64,000 bases of DNA from Verrucomicrobiota bacterium. GTDB taxonomy: Bacteria > Verrucomicrobiota > Verrucomicrobiia > Opitutales > Opitutaceae. Positions 52,721-60,444 of the stretch are shown here, in pieces. Position 1 is the first letter of the stretch; each line of letters starts with the position of its first letter. Position numbers and translations under genes: made by a program. The notes under the pieces are model-generated. The model did no database searches. It had not been told where the DNA came from and saw only the letters and a program-made list of their open reading frames with translations. The stretch lies in NCBI GenBank assembly GCA_023386835.1, contig JAEWIY010000230.1, forward strand, positions 30,366 to 94,365, read 5' to 3'.

Positions 52721-53893
52721 GTGGTGGTCGAATTCGCCGTCAGCGCGACCGGCGAGGTGATTGACGCAAAAGCCGAGTCGACGGCCGAACCCGCACTGGC
52801 CGAAGCCGCCGAAGCAGCGGTGCGCCAATGGAAATTTGAACCGGCCATCAGCGGTGGACGTCCCGTGGCGTGTGCGCTTCGGGTGCCGGTGCGCTTCGCG
52901 TCTCGTTCGTCCAGGCAGCAAGTGAGTTGGATTCCCCCGCAACCGTTGCCGCGCACCAGCCCGACGGTGAAGCGGTGGGGACATCTCGCCATGCCGGAGA
53001 TCGGTGATCGCCGGAAGCTGGGCGGCGCCGTGATCATCGAGTTCACAGTGAATCCGGAAGGTCGTGCGGAATCACCGCGGGTGGCGGCGGCGGACGCGCC
53101 CGACCTCGTTCGTCCGGCGCTCGCTGCGCTGGCGCAAACCGTATTCGAGCCAGCGCGACAAGGCCGACTGCTCACCGTGCCCGCGCAGATGCAGGCCCCG
53201 TTTGAGTTCGATCCCGCCACCGGAGACCGGCTGGAGCAATGGTCGGCCAATGGAATTTCTCCCGCCGAAGGTGAATCAATCAGCCGCTTCAGGATCGTCC
53301 CGGTGCCGATCACCTACTGCGACCCAGTGTACCCGCACGCCTTGATTCTGACCGGCCAGCGTGGCGAAGCAGCCGTCGCGTTTACCGTGACCCCCGCCGG
53401 CCGCGTCAGGAACGTCAGCGTGCTCGATGCGACTGCGCCGGAATTTGGCGCGGCGCTCGCGGCCGCCGTGCGGCATTGGGCCTTCCGCCCGGGCCAAACC
53501 TCGGAAGGCAAGGACGAGGCCCGACTCGTGATGAGGCACCATTTCGAGCCACCGGTCGCAGCAGAAAAACATCCTGTCGGGCGCCTGGTGCAGAGGCTGC
53601 AACCGGACGGCGAGGGGGTGGCCGGCGCCAAGGGGCTCGATCGCCCACTGGTGCCGTTATATCGCGTCGGGCCCCAGATAGCGGACCTCGCTCTAGCCGG
53701 AGCGTCTGAGGCGCGAATCGAATTCATCATCGATCGTGAAGGTCGCGCCCGTTTGCCCCGGGTGTTGAAAAGCAGTTCAGACGAGTTTGGCTGGGCCGCC
53801 GCGACTGCCGTTTCCCAATGGGTATTCGAGCCACCGCTACGGCAGGGCGAAGCCGTGGACGTCCGGGTCATCATCCCAATAAACCACCGATAA
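52721..53893 (+). CDS. Protein with four TonB C-terminal-like repeats (5' part frameshifted)
   Basis: 390 residues in the intact portion. Four units each read like a TonB C-terminal domain: VVVEFAVSATGEVIDAKA to VRQWKFEPA, VIIEFTVNPEGRAESPRV to AQTVFEPA, AAVAFTVTPAGRVRNVSV to VRHWAFRPG, ARIEFIIDREGRARLPRV to VSQWVFEPP. There is no membrane anchor or Pro-rich spacer as in a true TonB. With the signal peptide found upstream in another frame it would be exported. The GTG at 52721 is only the first start codon in this frame, not a credible start. TAATG couples it to the lipoprotein gene that follows. Confidence 0.75.
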   Translation: MVVEFAVSATGEVIDAKAESTAEPALAEAAEAAVRQWKFEPAISGGRPVACALRVPVRFASRSSRQQVSWIPPQPLPRTSPTVKRWGHLAMPEIGDRRKLGGAVIIEFTVNPEGRAESPRVAAADAPDLVRPALAALAQTVFEPARQGRLLTVPAQMQAPFEFDPATGDRLEQWSANGISPAEGESISRFRIVPVPITYCDPVYPHALILTGQRGEAAVAFTVTPAGRVRNVSVLDATAPEFGAALAAAVRHWAFRPGQTSEGKDEARLVMRHHFEPPVAAEKHPVGRLVQRLQPDGEGVAGAKGLDRPLVPLYRVGPQIADLALAGASEARIEFIIDREGRARLPRVLKSSSDEFGWAAATAVSQWVFEPPLRQGEAVDVRVIIPINHR

Positions 53894-54372
53894 TGCCGCA
53901 CCCCTCCCGTCTCCGTGCGGTCGGCGTCGCACTCGCCCTCTGGCTGCTGGGGTTTCACTCCGGCTGCTCGACGCCACCTTCAGCAACCGCACCGGTTGCC
54001 TCCAGCAGCGAACGCATCACCGTTTCGATTCCCGAGTACCATGAAGGCGAGACCTTCGAGCCATCAGGTTTGGTGGCCGCGCCGATTTTGATGACCGGAG
54101 AGGGAACGCACGAGGCGCGGGCACTCGTCGAGCCGAACCAGCGTGCGGTGGCCACGCTTGAATACGTGGTCGACGAATCAGGCCAGGTGATCGCGGCCCG
54201 AATAATTGAAACGAACCATCCAGCCTACGCCCAACGGGTTCTTGCGTCCGTCGCGCAATGGCGCTTTCACCCGGGGCTAAAAGCGGATCAGCCGGTGAAG
54301 GTTCGCGTCCGGAAGGAGTTCTTTGTTGAGGTCAGTCGGAGCTCGTCCTCCAAGCTCGTTGAGCGCCGCTAA
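53893..54372 (+). CDS. TonB C-domain lipoprotein
   Basis: 159 residues. The lipoprotein signal ALALWLLGFHSGC fixes the start at 53893, whose A is the last base of the preceding stop (TAATG). The C-terminal half is one TonB-C-like unit (ATLEYVVDESGQVIAARIIE to VAQWRFHPGLKADQPVKVRV). Like its neighbour it has no transmembrane anchor or Pro-rich linker. Probably an outer- or inner-membrane lipoprotein that works with the upstream repeat protein. Confidence 0.8.
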   Translation: MPHPSRLRAVGVALALWLLGFHSGCSTPPSATAPVASSSERITVSIPEYHEGETFEPSGLVAAPILMTGEGTHEARALVEPNQRAVATLEYVVDESGQVIAARIIETNHPAYAQRVLASVAQWRFHPGLKADQPVKVRVRKEFFVEVSRSSSSKLVERR

Positions 54373-54508
54373 GAGGGCCCAAAAACGCATCGAACCGCTC
54401 CCGGCGCAGCCGAAGCGGCGGGCCAGAGCCTGGGCCGCAACCCACGGGATGCGCGATTGTCAGCCCACGGTCGAAGGTGTATTCAGGAACCCAAGACTTC
54501 ACCGCGCG

Positions 54509-55393
54509 CTAAGCGCCGACCGGGTGCCACGTCGTCTTGAATTCCACCAGGTCCCGGATCGCGTACAATGAAGCCACCGGCCCGTCGCCTTCCAACCAGT
54601 TAAGTTCCTCTTCCGCGGTGAGCAGCTTGAGGCGCTTGATGCTGTCGGCAGCGCCGGTCTGCAGCTGTTTGCGTGCGTCGGCGTCGGCCACACCGAAAAG
54701 CGCCCGCACATGCGCGTGAGTCGCCAGCGTGGGCAGGATCTCGCGACGCAGCCCGGTGAGCAGGTTGACCACGCCGCCAGGCAGGTCGCTCGTCGCCAGC
54801 ATCTCGCCGAGCACAATCGCAGGGTACGGCTGCGTTTCCGAGGCGAGCGCGACAACGGTGTTGCCGCTGACGATCGCGGGCAGGATGAGCGAGACCAAAC
54901 CGAGCAACGGAGACGCATCCGGCGCAATCAGCCCAACGACGCCCATCGGTTCCGTGACCGTGAAATTGAAGTACGGGCCCGCGACGGGGTTCACGTTGCC
55001 TAGCACCTGCTCGTACTTGTCCGCCCAGCCGGCGAAGTGCACCACGCGATCGATGGTCGCGAGGACCTCGCGCTGCACGGCGGCGCCGTCCTCCGACTGC
55101 CCGAGCGCGACTGCCGATTGCAGTTCCGCCCGCCGCGCCTCAAGCATCTCCGCCAACCGGTAAAGGATTTGGGCGCGATTGTAGGGTGTGCGGCGTGCCC
55201 AGCTGGGGCCTGCTTTCGCGGCGGCTTCCACCGCGTTGCGCAGGTCCTTGCGTGTACACTGCGGCACGTGGGCAACGAAGGCGCCAGTTGCGTCGTGCAG
55301 CGGGAACGTGCGGCCGCTTTCCGAACGGATGAAGGCGCCGCCGACGTAGCACTTTGGCGTTTTGGTGACGGGAATTCTATTCGGTTCGTTCAT
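54509..55393 (-). CDS. Short aldehyde dehydrogenase-family protein lacking the catalytic domain
   Basis: 294 residues against about 490 for active ALDH. It has the NAD-binding half: CYVGGAFIRSESGRTFPLHD, NFTVTEPMGVVGLIAPD, SLILPAIVSGNTVVALASE, LPGGVVNLLTGLRREIL. The Cys-containing catalytic half is missing altogether, and the C-terminus ends in a different short tail (LVEFKTTWHPVGA). Third gene of the deoC-ALDH-ALDH operon, 18 bases after the full-length enzyme, so it may be a partner or regulatory subunit, not debris. Confidence 0.85.
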   Translation of the reverse strand: MNEPNRIPVTKTPKCYVGGAFIRSESGRTFPLHDATGAFVAHVPQCTRKDLRNAVEAAAKAGPSWARRTPYNRAQILYRLAEMLEARRAELQSAVALGQSEDGAAVQREVLATIDRVVHFAGWADKYEQVLGNVNPVAGPYFNFTVTEPMGVVGLIAPDASPLLGLVSLILPAIVSGNTVVALASETQPYPAIVLGEMLATSDLPGGVVNLLTGLRREILPTLATHAHVRALFGVADADARKQLQTGAADSIKRLKLLTAEEELNWLEGDGPVASLYAIRDLVEFKTTWHPVGA

Positions 55394-55411
55394 GCCGCTC
55401 GCTCCTCTGCC

Positions 55412-56938
55412 TCAGGTCAACTTGACGTAATCCGCCAGCCCCTGCCGGCCGCCCTCGCGTCCAAACCCGCTCTCCTTGTATCCTCCGAATGGTGACGAAG
55501 GATCGAACTTGTTGTAGGTGTTGGCCCAGACGACGCCGGCCTTCAGTTCGGTCGAGAGCTTGAGGATGCGGGAGCCCTTGTCCGTCCAGACGCCCGCGCT
55601 GAGCCCGTAGGCGGTGTTGTTGGCCTTCTCCACCGCTTCTTCGATCGTGCGGAACGTGAGGATCGAAAGCACCGGCCCGAAGATTTCTTCGCGGGCGACG
55701 CGGTGGCTCATCTGCACACCGCTGAACAGGGTCGGCTTGAAGAACCAGCCGCGCCCCGGCAACCGGCACGCGGGCTGATAGAGTTCGGCCCCCTCCTTCA
55801 CTCCGCTGGCCACCAGCTCCTCGATCTTCTCCAGCTGAGCCTTCGAATTGATCGCACCGATGTCGGTGTTTTTGTCCATCGGATCCCCCACCCGTAACGT
55901 GCGCAGGCGGTTCTTCAGCCGGGTGAGAACGGCGTCGACCGCAGACTCCTGGACAAGCAGCCGGGAGCCGGCGCAGCAGACGTGGCCTTGGTTGAAAAAG
56001 ATGCCGTTGACGATGCCCTCCACCGCCTGATCGAGCGGCGCGTCATCAAAGATGATGTTGGCCGCCTTCCCGCCGAGTTCGAGCGTCAGCTTCTTCGCCG
56101 TTCCAGCAGTCGCCCGCATGATCTGCCGGCCGACCTCCGTCGACCCGGTGAACGCGACTTTCGCCGCCGCCGGGTGATTCACCACCGCCGCGCCGGTCTC
56201 GCCCGCGCCGGTGACGAAGTTGACGACGCCCGGCGGCAGGCCCGCTTCCTGGATGATCTCAGCGAACTTGAGCGCCGTGATCGACGTGGTCTCGGCCGGT
56301 TTGAGCACGACCGTATTGCCGCAGGCCAGCGCCGGCGCGAGTTTCCACGCCAGCATCAGCAGCGGGAAGTTCCACGGTATCACCTGGGCCACGACACCCA
56401 GCGGCGCGGGCCTCGCGCCCGGAAAGGCGTACGCCAGTTTGTCGGCCCAACCGGCGTGATAGAAGAAATGAGCCGCCGCCATCGGCACATCAAAGTCGCG
56501 GGACTCCTTGATCGGTTTGCCACCGTCCAGCGTCTCCGCCACGGCGAATTCGCGGGCCCGGTCCTGCAGCAACCGCGCCAGCCGGAAGAGGAACTTGCCG
56601 CGCTCCGCGCCGCGCAGCTGCGACCACCCCGGGAACGCCGCACTGGCGGCAGAGAAAGCCGCGTCGACGTCGTCGGAACCGGCCAGCGCGATTTCCGCCA
56701 GCGGTTTTTCCGTCGCCGGATTGACCGACGTAAAGGTGCGCCCCGACTTCGCCGCGACGAAGCGGCCATTGATGAAGAGATCGTAACGGCTCTTCAGTTT
56801 CGGGTCGGCGGTTTCGGGTGCGGGATCAAACTCCCACAAGTCCCCAAAAATCAGTTCCGGCGCCGGACGGCGCGGAGACTCCGACCGGACTCGCCCGCCG
56901 CGAGGCTGGCTCTTCTTTTCCGAACGCAAGGTCGTCAT
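55412..56938 (-). CDS. Aldehyde dehydrogenase
   Basis: 508 residues, full length. NAD site and proton path: PWNFPLLMLAWKLAPALACG, GSTEVGRQIMRATAG; catalytic Glu in LELGGKAANIIF; catalytic Cys in GHVCCAGSRLL. The C-terminal REEIFGPVLSILTF and PFGGYKESGFGREGG are typical. Oxidises aldehydes with NAD(P)+. As the deoC gene lies 12 bases upstream, it may oxidise acetaldehyde or glyceraldehyde-type products from deoxyribose breakdown. Confidence 0.94.
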   Translation of the reverse strand: MTTLRSEKKSQPRGGRVRSESPRRPAPELIFGDLWEFDPAPETADPKLKSRYDLFINGRFVAAKSGRTFTSVNPATEKPLAEIALAGSDDVDAAFSAASAAFPGWSQLRGAERGKFLFRLARLLQDRAREFAVAETLDGGKPIKESRDFDVPMAAAHFFYHAGWADKLAYAFPGARPAPLGVVAQVIPWNFPLLMLAWKLAPALACGNTVVLKPAETTSITALKFAEIIQEAGLPPGVVNFVTGAGETGAAVVNHPAAAKVAFTGSTEVGRQIMRATAGTAKKLTLELGGKAANIIFDDAPLDQAVEGIVNGIFFNQGHVCCAGSRLLVQESAVDAVLTRLKNRLRTLRVGDPMDKNTDIGAINSKAQLEKIEELVASGVKEGAELYQPACRLPGRGWFFKPTLFSGVQMSHRVAREEIFGPVLSILTFRTIEEAVEKANNTAYGLSAGVWTDKGSRILKLSTELKAGVVWANTYNKFDPSSPFGGYKESGFGREGGRQGLADYVKLT

Positions 56939-56950
56939 GGCAGGTACCGT

Positions 56951-57895
56951 TTAATAGGTTCCGGACGCTTCGCTGAAGACGTAGGGCGCCTGGTAGGCGC
57001 CGGTCTGCTCCTTCACCAACTGGCGCAAAAGATCGTTGAGCAGCGACGATGCGCCGAACCGATAGCGCTCGTTGGTCAGCCACGCATCCCCAAGGGTTTC
57101 CTTCACCGCCACCAGGAAGGTCAGCGCCTGCTTGGCCGTGCGAATGCCGCCGGCCGGCTTCATCCCGATCGCCACCCCCGTATCCAGATAATGGTCACGA
57201 ATGGCATCGAGCATCACCTGGTTGTTGGCCAACGTCGCGTTGCCGGACGTCTTGCCCGTCGAGGTCTTGATGAAATCCCCCTCGCGCAGGACGCGCAGAG
57301 CCAGGAATGACGCTGCGCGGATGGCGTCATAGGTTTCCAGTTCACTCGTCTCGAGAATGACTTTCAGCGCCGCGTCGCCGCAGGCGTCGCGCACGGCCTC
57401 GATCTCGTCCTGCACCCGCGCATACTCGCCCGCGAGGAACGCCCCGCGGTTGATCACCATGTCGACCTCGTCCGCGCCGTCGGCCACCGCCGCCTTGACC
57501 TCGGCCAGACGGGTGCGCAGCGGCGCCTGGCCGGACGGAAAGGCTGTCGCCACCGATGCAATACGCACCGGCGTATCCGCGCCCAGGGCCCGGCGCGCGT
57601 GGCGCACCATCGAGGGATAAACACACACCGCCGCGACCGGCGGCACGTCCAGGCTGCCGTCATGCGGATGCAGCGCCTTGACGCAGAGCGACTCCACCTT
57701 GCCCGGCGTGTCCTTGCCCTCGAGCGTCGTCAGGTCGACCATCGAAACGGCGAGTTTCAGTCCGAAGACTTTCGCCCGCTTCTTAATCGATCGGGTGCCG
57801 TACTTCGCCACGCGCTCCTCGACACCGACCGCATCGACGGTGCCCACCTCATTCAATAGACGGCGCGCAGCCGCCGACGATGAACCGGCCAACAT
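56951..57895 (-). CDS. deoC: Deoxyribose-phosphate aldolase
   Basis: 314 residues, of the longer class I type. DFIKTSTGKTSGNATL carries the Schiff-base Lys; VCVYPSMVRHARRALG, VDMVINRGAFLAGEY and KVILETSELETYDAIRAA are the other DeoC patterns. Cleaves 2-deoxyribose 5-phosphate to acetaldehyde and glyceraldehyde 3-phosphate. Leads a tight operon with two ALDH-family genes, which fits use of nucleosides or DNA as a carbon source. The ATG at 57895 gives the normal N-terminal extension for this type. Confidence 0.94.
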   Translation of the reverse strand: MLAGSSSAAARRLLNEVGTVDAVGVEERVAKYGTRSIKKRAKVFGLKLAVSMVDLTTLEGKDTPGKVESLCVKALHPHDGSLDVPPVAAVCVYPSMVRHARRALGADTPVRIASVATAFPSGQAPLRTRLAEVKAAVADGADEVDMVINRGAFLAGEYARVQDEIEAVRDACGDAALKVILETSELETYDAIRAASFLALRVLREGDFIKTSTGKTSGNATLANNQVMLDAIRDHYLDTGVAIGMKPAGGIRTAKQALTFLVAVKETLGDAWLTNERYRFGASSLLNDLLRQLVKEQTGAYQAPYVFSEASGTY

Positions 57896-57958
57896 CGGGC
57901 AACTATCGGCCGCGACGCCTGCGAAAACAACGGGAAACTGACTGCCCAGCGTTGCCTC

Positions 57959-59041
57959 TCACTCCGGATAAGGCTCCACCGCCCGCAGCCCACGCCGGGC
58001 GACAGCCGCGTCGCGGGCAGTCGGATCATCGAAGAGGTAGACCGCGTAGCCGCCGTGGCCACCGCCGCAGTACTTCCACGCCTGCGCACCCGGAACGTCG
58101 TCCGGCAGAGGATTCATTCCTTCGTCGCGCTGTTGCGCGTAGCTCATCCGCACCGCCTCCGCCAGCTTTGCCCGATCCTGTTGCCAGACCGCGGTTCGGG
58201 CCACCTGCCCGGCCGCAAAGACGGCGTCAAAATCGCGCCGCCGATCGGCTTCCGCCGGCGTGTCATGCGATCCGCCAGTCCAATACAGCGCCATCCGCCC
58301 GCGCAGCATGGCGCCGTCGGTCTTGAGTTCCAGCCGGGGAGACGGACCGCTGCGCCAGACGCAGAGCCCACCTTCCCGAATGACCGCGGGATCCTGCCAG
58401 CCCACTCCGAGCGAGAGTTCCGACGCCACACCGTCGCCGCCGTTGAGCAACGCCCAGGCGCCGCTGCCGCCCAAGCCGGCGTTTCGCTCATAGGGCCAGT
58501 CGCTCAGCGAGACTGTCGGCGAAATCGCGCAATTCACGATCGATCCGCCTTCCCGCGCATGACGCGGCACGTCGAGCCAGCCGCCGGCAAAATCCACACG
58601 CAACGGCGCCTCAATCGGTGCCCGCACGCGCCGGACGATTTCCGTGGTCGAGATGGGCGCAAATTGCGGCGGCGTTTTCGGCAGCACGACGTAACGCGCT
58701 CCCACCTCGGCGCAAAGGGCCTGTTTCAGCGGCGTGTACTTGTCGTCCTCCGTCACGGCGAGGATGTCCGGCCGCAGCCGCCGAAAATGATCGTAGTAAT
58801 CGATCCCTGGATCGAGGCCGCGTCCAATCACGACCTCATCGACCATGTCTAGGGCGCCAATCAATGCCTGCTTGTGCTCGTCGGGTAGCGAGCTGCGCCG
58901 GCGCTTGTGCAGCCACAGCACCTCGGCCGACGCGAAACTCACGATCAGGTAATCGCCCAGTGCTCGCGCCTCGCGGAAGAACTGCACGTGGCCGGCATGC
59001 AGGATGTCGTAACAGCCCGAGACAAAAACTTTGATCATCAA
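57959..59041 (-). CDS. Nucleotidyltransferase-GHMP kinase fusion
   Basis: 360 residues in two parts. The first (about 1-140) is a cytidylyltransferase-like nucleotidyltransferase with the HxGH motif in GCYDILHAGHVQFFREARAL, then DEVVIGRGL and PISTTEIVRRVR. The second (about 145-360) is GHMP-kinase-like: APLRVDFAGGWLDVPRHARE, the ATP loop GLGGSGAWALL and the C-terminal YCGGGHGGYAVYLF. The fusion suggests sequential phosphorylation and nucleotidyl transfer on a sugar such as heptose or fucose-type, but the substrate is not certain. 63 bases downstream of the deoC end of the same strand; separate function likely. Confidence 0.8.
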   Translation of the reverse strand: MMIKVFVSGCYDILHAGHVQFFREARALGDYLIVSFASAEVLWLHKRRRSSLPDEHKQALIGALDMVDEVVIGRGLDPGIDYYDHFRRLRPDILAVTEDDKYTPLKQALCAEVGARYVVLPKTPPQFAPISTTEIVRRVRAPIEAPLRVDFAGGWLDVPRHAREGGSIVNCAISPTVSLSDWPYERNAGLGGSGAWALLNGGDGVASELSLGVGWQDPAVIREGGLCVWRSGPSPRLELKTDGAMLRGRMALYWTGGSHDTPAEADRRRDFDAVFAAGQVARTAVWQQDRAKLAEAVRMSYAQQRDEGMNPLPDDVPGAQAWKYCGGGHGGYAVYLFDDPTARDAAVARRGLRAVEPYPE

Positions 59042-59151
59042 CGCGAGGAGTCGCCGTCATCCAACCGCGACCGAACGCCCGGGGTCCAGCCGGTTTAACA
59101 CGATGAGCGGCCGCTCGTCGCGATGGCCGCGGCCAAGCGCGGCTGCGAACC

Positions 59152-60372
59152 TCAAGCCGTGCCGGCGACCGGCACCTTCGGCCCAAAGCCGAGCGTTTCC
59201 CGGATCCAGCTCCACGCCCGGCGCAGACCCGCATCACGCACCCCGGCGAGTCCATAGCACTGCACCATTTCCTCCTCATGTCCGCGATAACGCGGCGGGA
59301 GCAGGAGCACGCCACCCTCGTCGTTTTCGATGTAGGAGAAGAACATGCCCCGGCCGACCCAGAGCGAGGTGGGCTTCGGCACCACCGTTTCCTTCGGCGG
59401 CATGACCAGCCACGGGCGGTACCGGAAGAGGAGCGAACCGTCGCTCTGCTTCAGCAAACGCCCGCGGGTCCGCGGCGGCACGTCCGCCAGTTTGCCCGCG
59501 GAGAAGAGCACGTTGCCCTCCTCGCGCACGCGGCAGCGACCGCTGCGGAACGTGAAAATGTCCCAGCAGAACACGCTGCCGAAAACGGTCAGGCGAAACG
59601 CCCAGCCGGCGACAAAGTAGGAGAAGAGGATAACCAGGCCGGAGCAAATCGCGCCGATCCACGGGTCCACCGTCGCGGACAGCGTCACCAACCCAAGCAC
59701 GCCGGTGCGGGCGGACTTGAGCGCGGCGTCCACGGCCCCCCACGGGCTCAGCAGGATCAGCACGTTGATCGCGTGCGAAGCCATCCAGACGGTCACGAAC
59801 ACAAACAGGCCGAACGGCACCATCACGACGCTGAGCAGGGAGCTGCCGTCGATCGCGCCGAGCGACATCGTCGCGAGACCGGACGCGGCCCACAGACCGG
59901 GATCACCGGCCATGGGGGTCGCGCTCCCCATGCCCGCCAACAGCTCGGTCATGCCGATCATCGTGATCGGAACCACCGCGCCGGCGGCGACGAGTCCGGA
60001 CACCTTGTTCTCCAGCGTTTCCAGGATGTCGAGCGGCTTCTTCCAGCCCGGCGGCAGCGTCGCGCCGAGGGCATCCTTCAGCGCCACTCCGCCGACCAGC
60101 AGCAGCGCCGGTCCCCAGAAGCTCATCTGCGCGTACCAGGGAAGGTTGCCGCGCTGCTCGGAAGGCGTGCGCAGGTATTTGTAGGCTCCATACGCTCCCG
60201 TGCCCAACAGCGGCGAGATCGCGATGCCCGTCACGGTCGCCACGGCATTGACGATCGGCGCAGCCGGCGAGCGGTCGCTGGCCGCCGAGGTAGGTTGCGT
60301 CGCCGCCCAAAGTGGCGCGGCAAACACACACAGGAGGGAAATCAAAGCGATGGCAGGGACGAAGCGCTTCAT
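59152..60372 (-). CDS. Exported multi-helix membrane protein, unknown function
   Basis: 406 residues with signal peptide RFVPAIALISLLCVFAAPLW. Several membrane helices (about 95-290: MSFWGPALLLVGGVAL, VVPITMIGMTELLAGM, MVPFGLFVFVTVWMAS, GAICSGLVILFSYFVAGWAF). The C-terminal 120 residues form a soluble domain (PRTRGRLLKQSDGSLLFRYR, GVLLLPPRYRGHEEEMVQCY). I do not recognise a family. It lies 110 bases upstream of the fusion enzyme gene, same strand. Confidence 0.72.
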   Translation of the reverse strand: MKRFVPAIALISLLCVFAAPLWAATQPTSAASDRSPAAPIVNAVATVTGIAISPLLGTGAYGAYKYLRTPSEQRGNLPWYAQMSFWGPALLLVGGVALKDALGATLPPGWKKPLDILETLENKVSGLVAAGAVVPITMIGMTELLAGMGSATPMAGDPGLWAASGLATMSLGAIDGSSLLSVVMVPFGLFVFVTVWMASHAINVLILLSPWGAVDAALKSARTGVLGLVTLSATVDPWIGAICSGLVILFSYFVAGWAFRLTVFGSVFCWDIFTFRSGRCRVREEGNVLFSAGKLADVPPRTRGRLLKQSDGSLLFRYRPWLVMPPKETVVPKPTSLWVGRGMFFSYIENDEGGVLLLPPRYRGHEEEMVQCYGLAGVRDAGLRRAWSWIRETLGFGPKVPVAGTA

Positions 60373-60444
60373 GGCGGCAGGAAGGGGACAATCGGTGCAG
60401 CCGGGCCAAAAGTTGGGACCGCGTGCCGCGTCGGGAGTTCGGAT

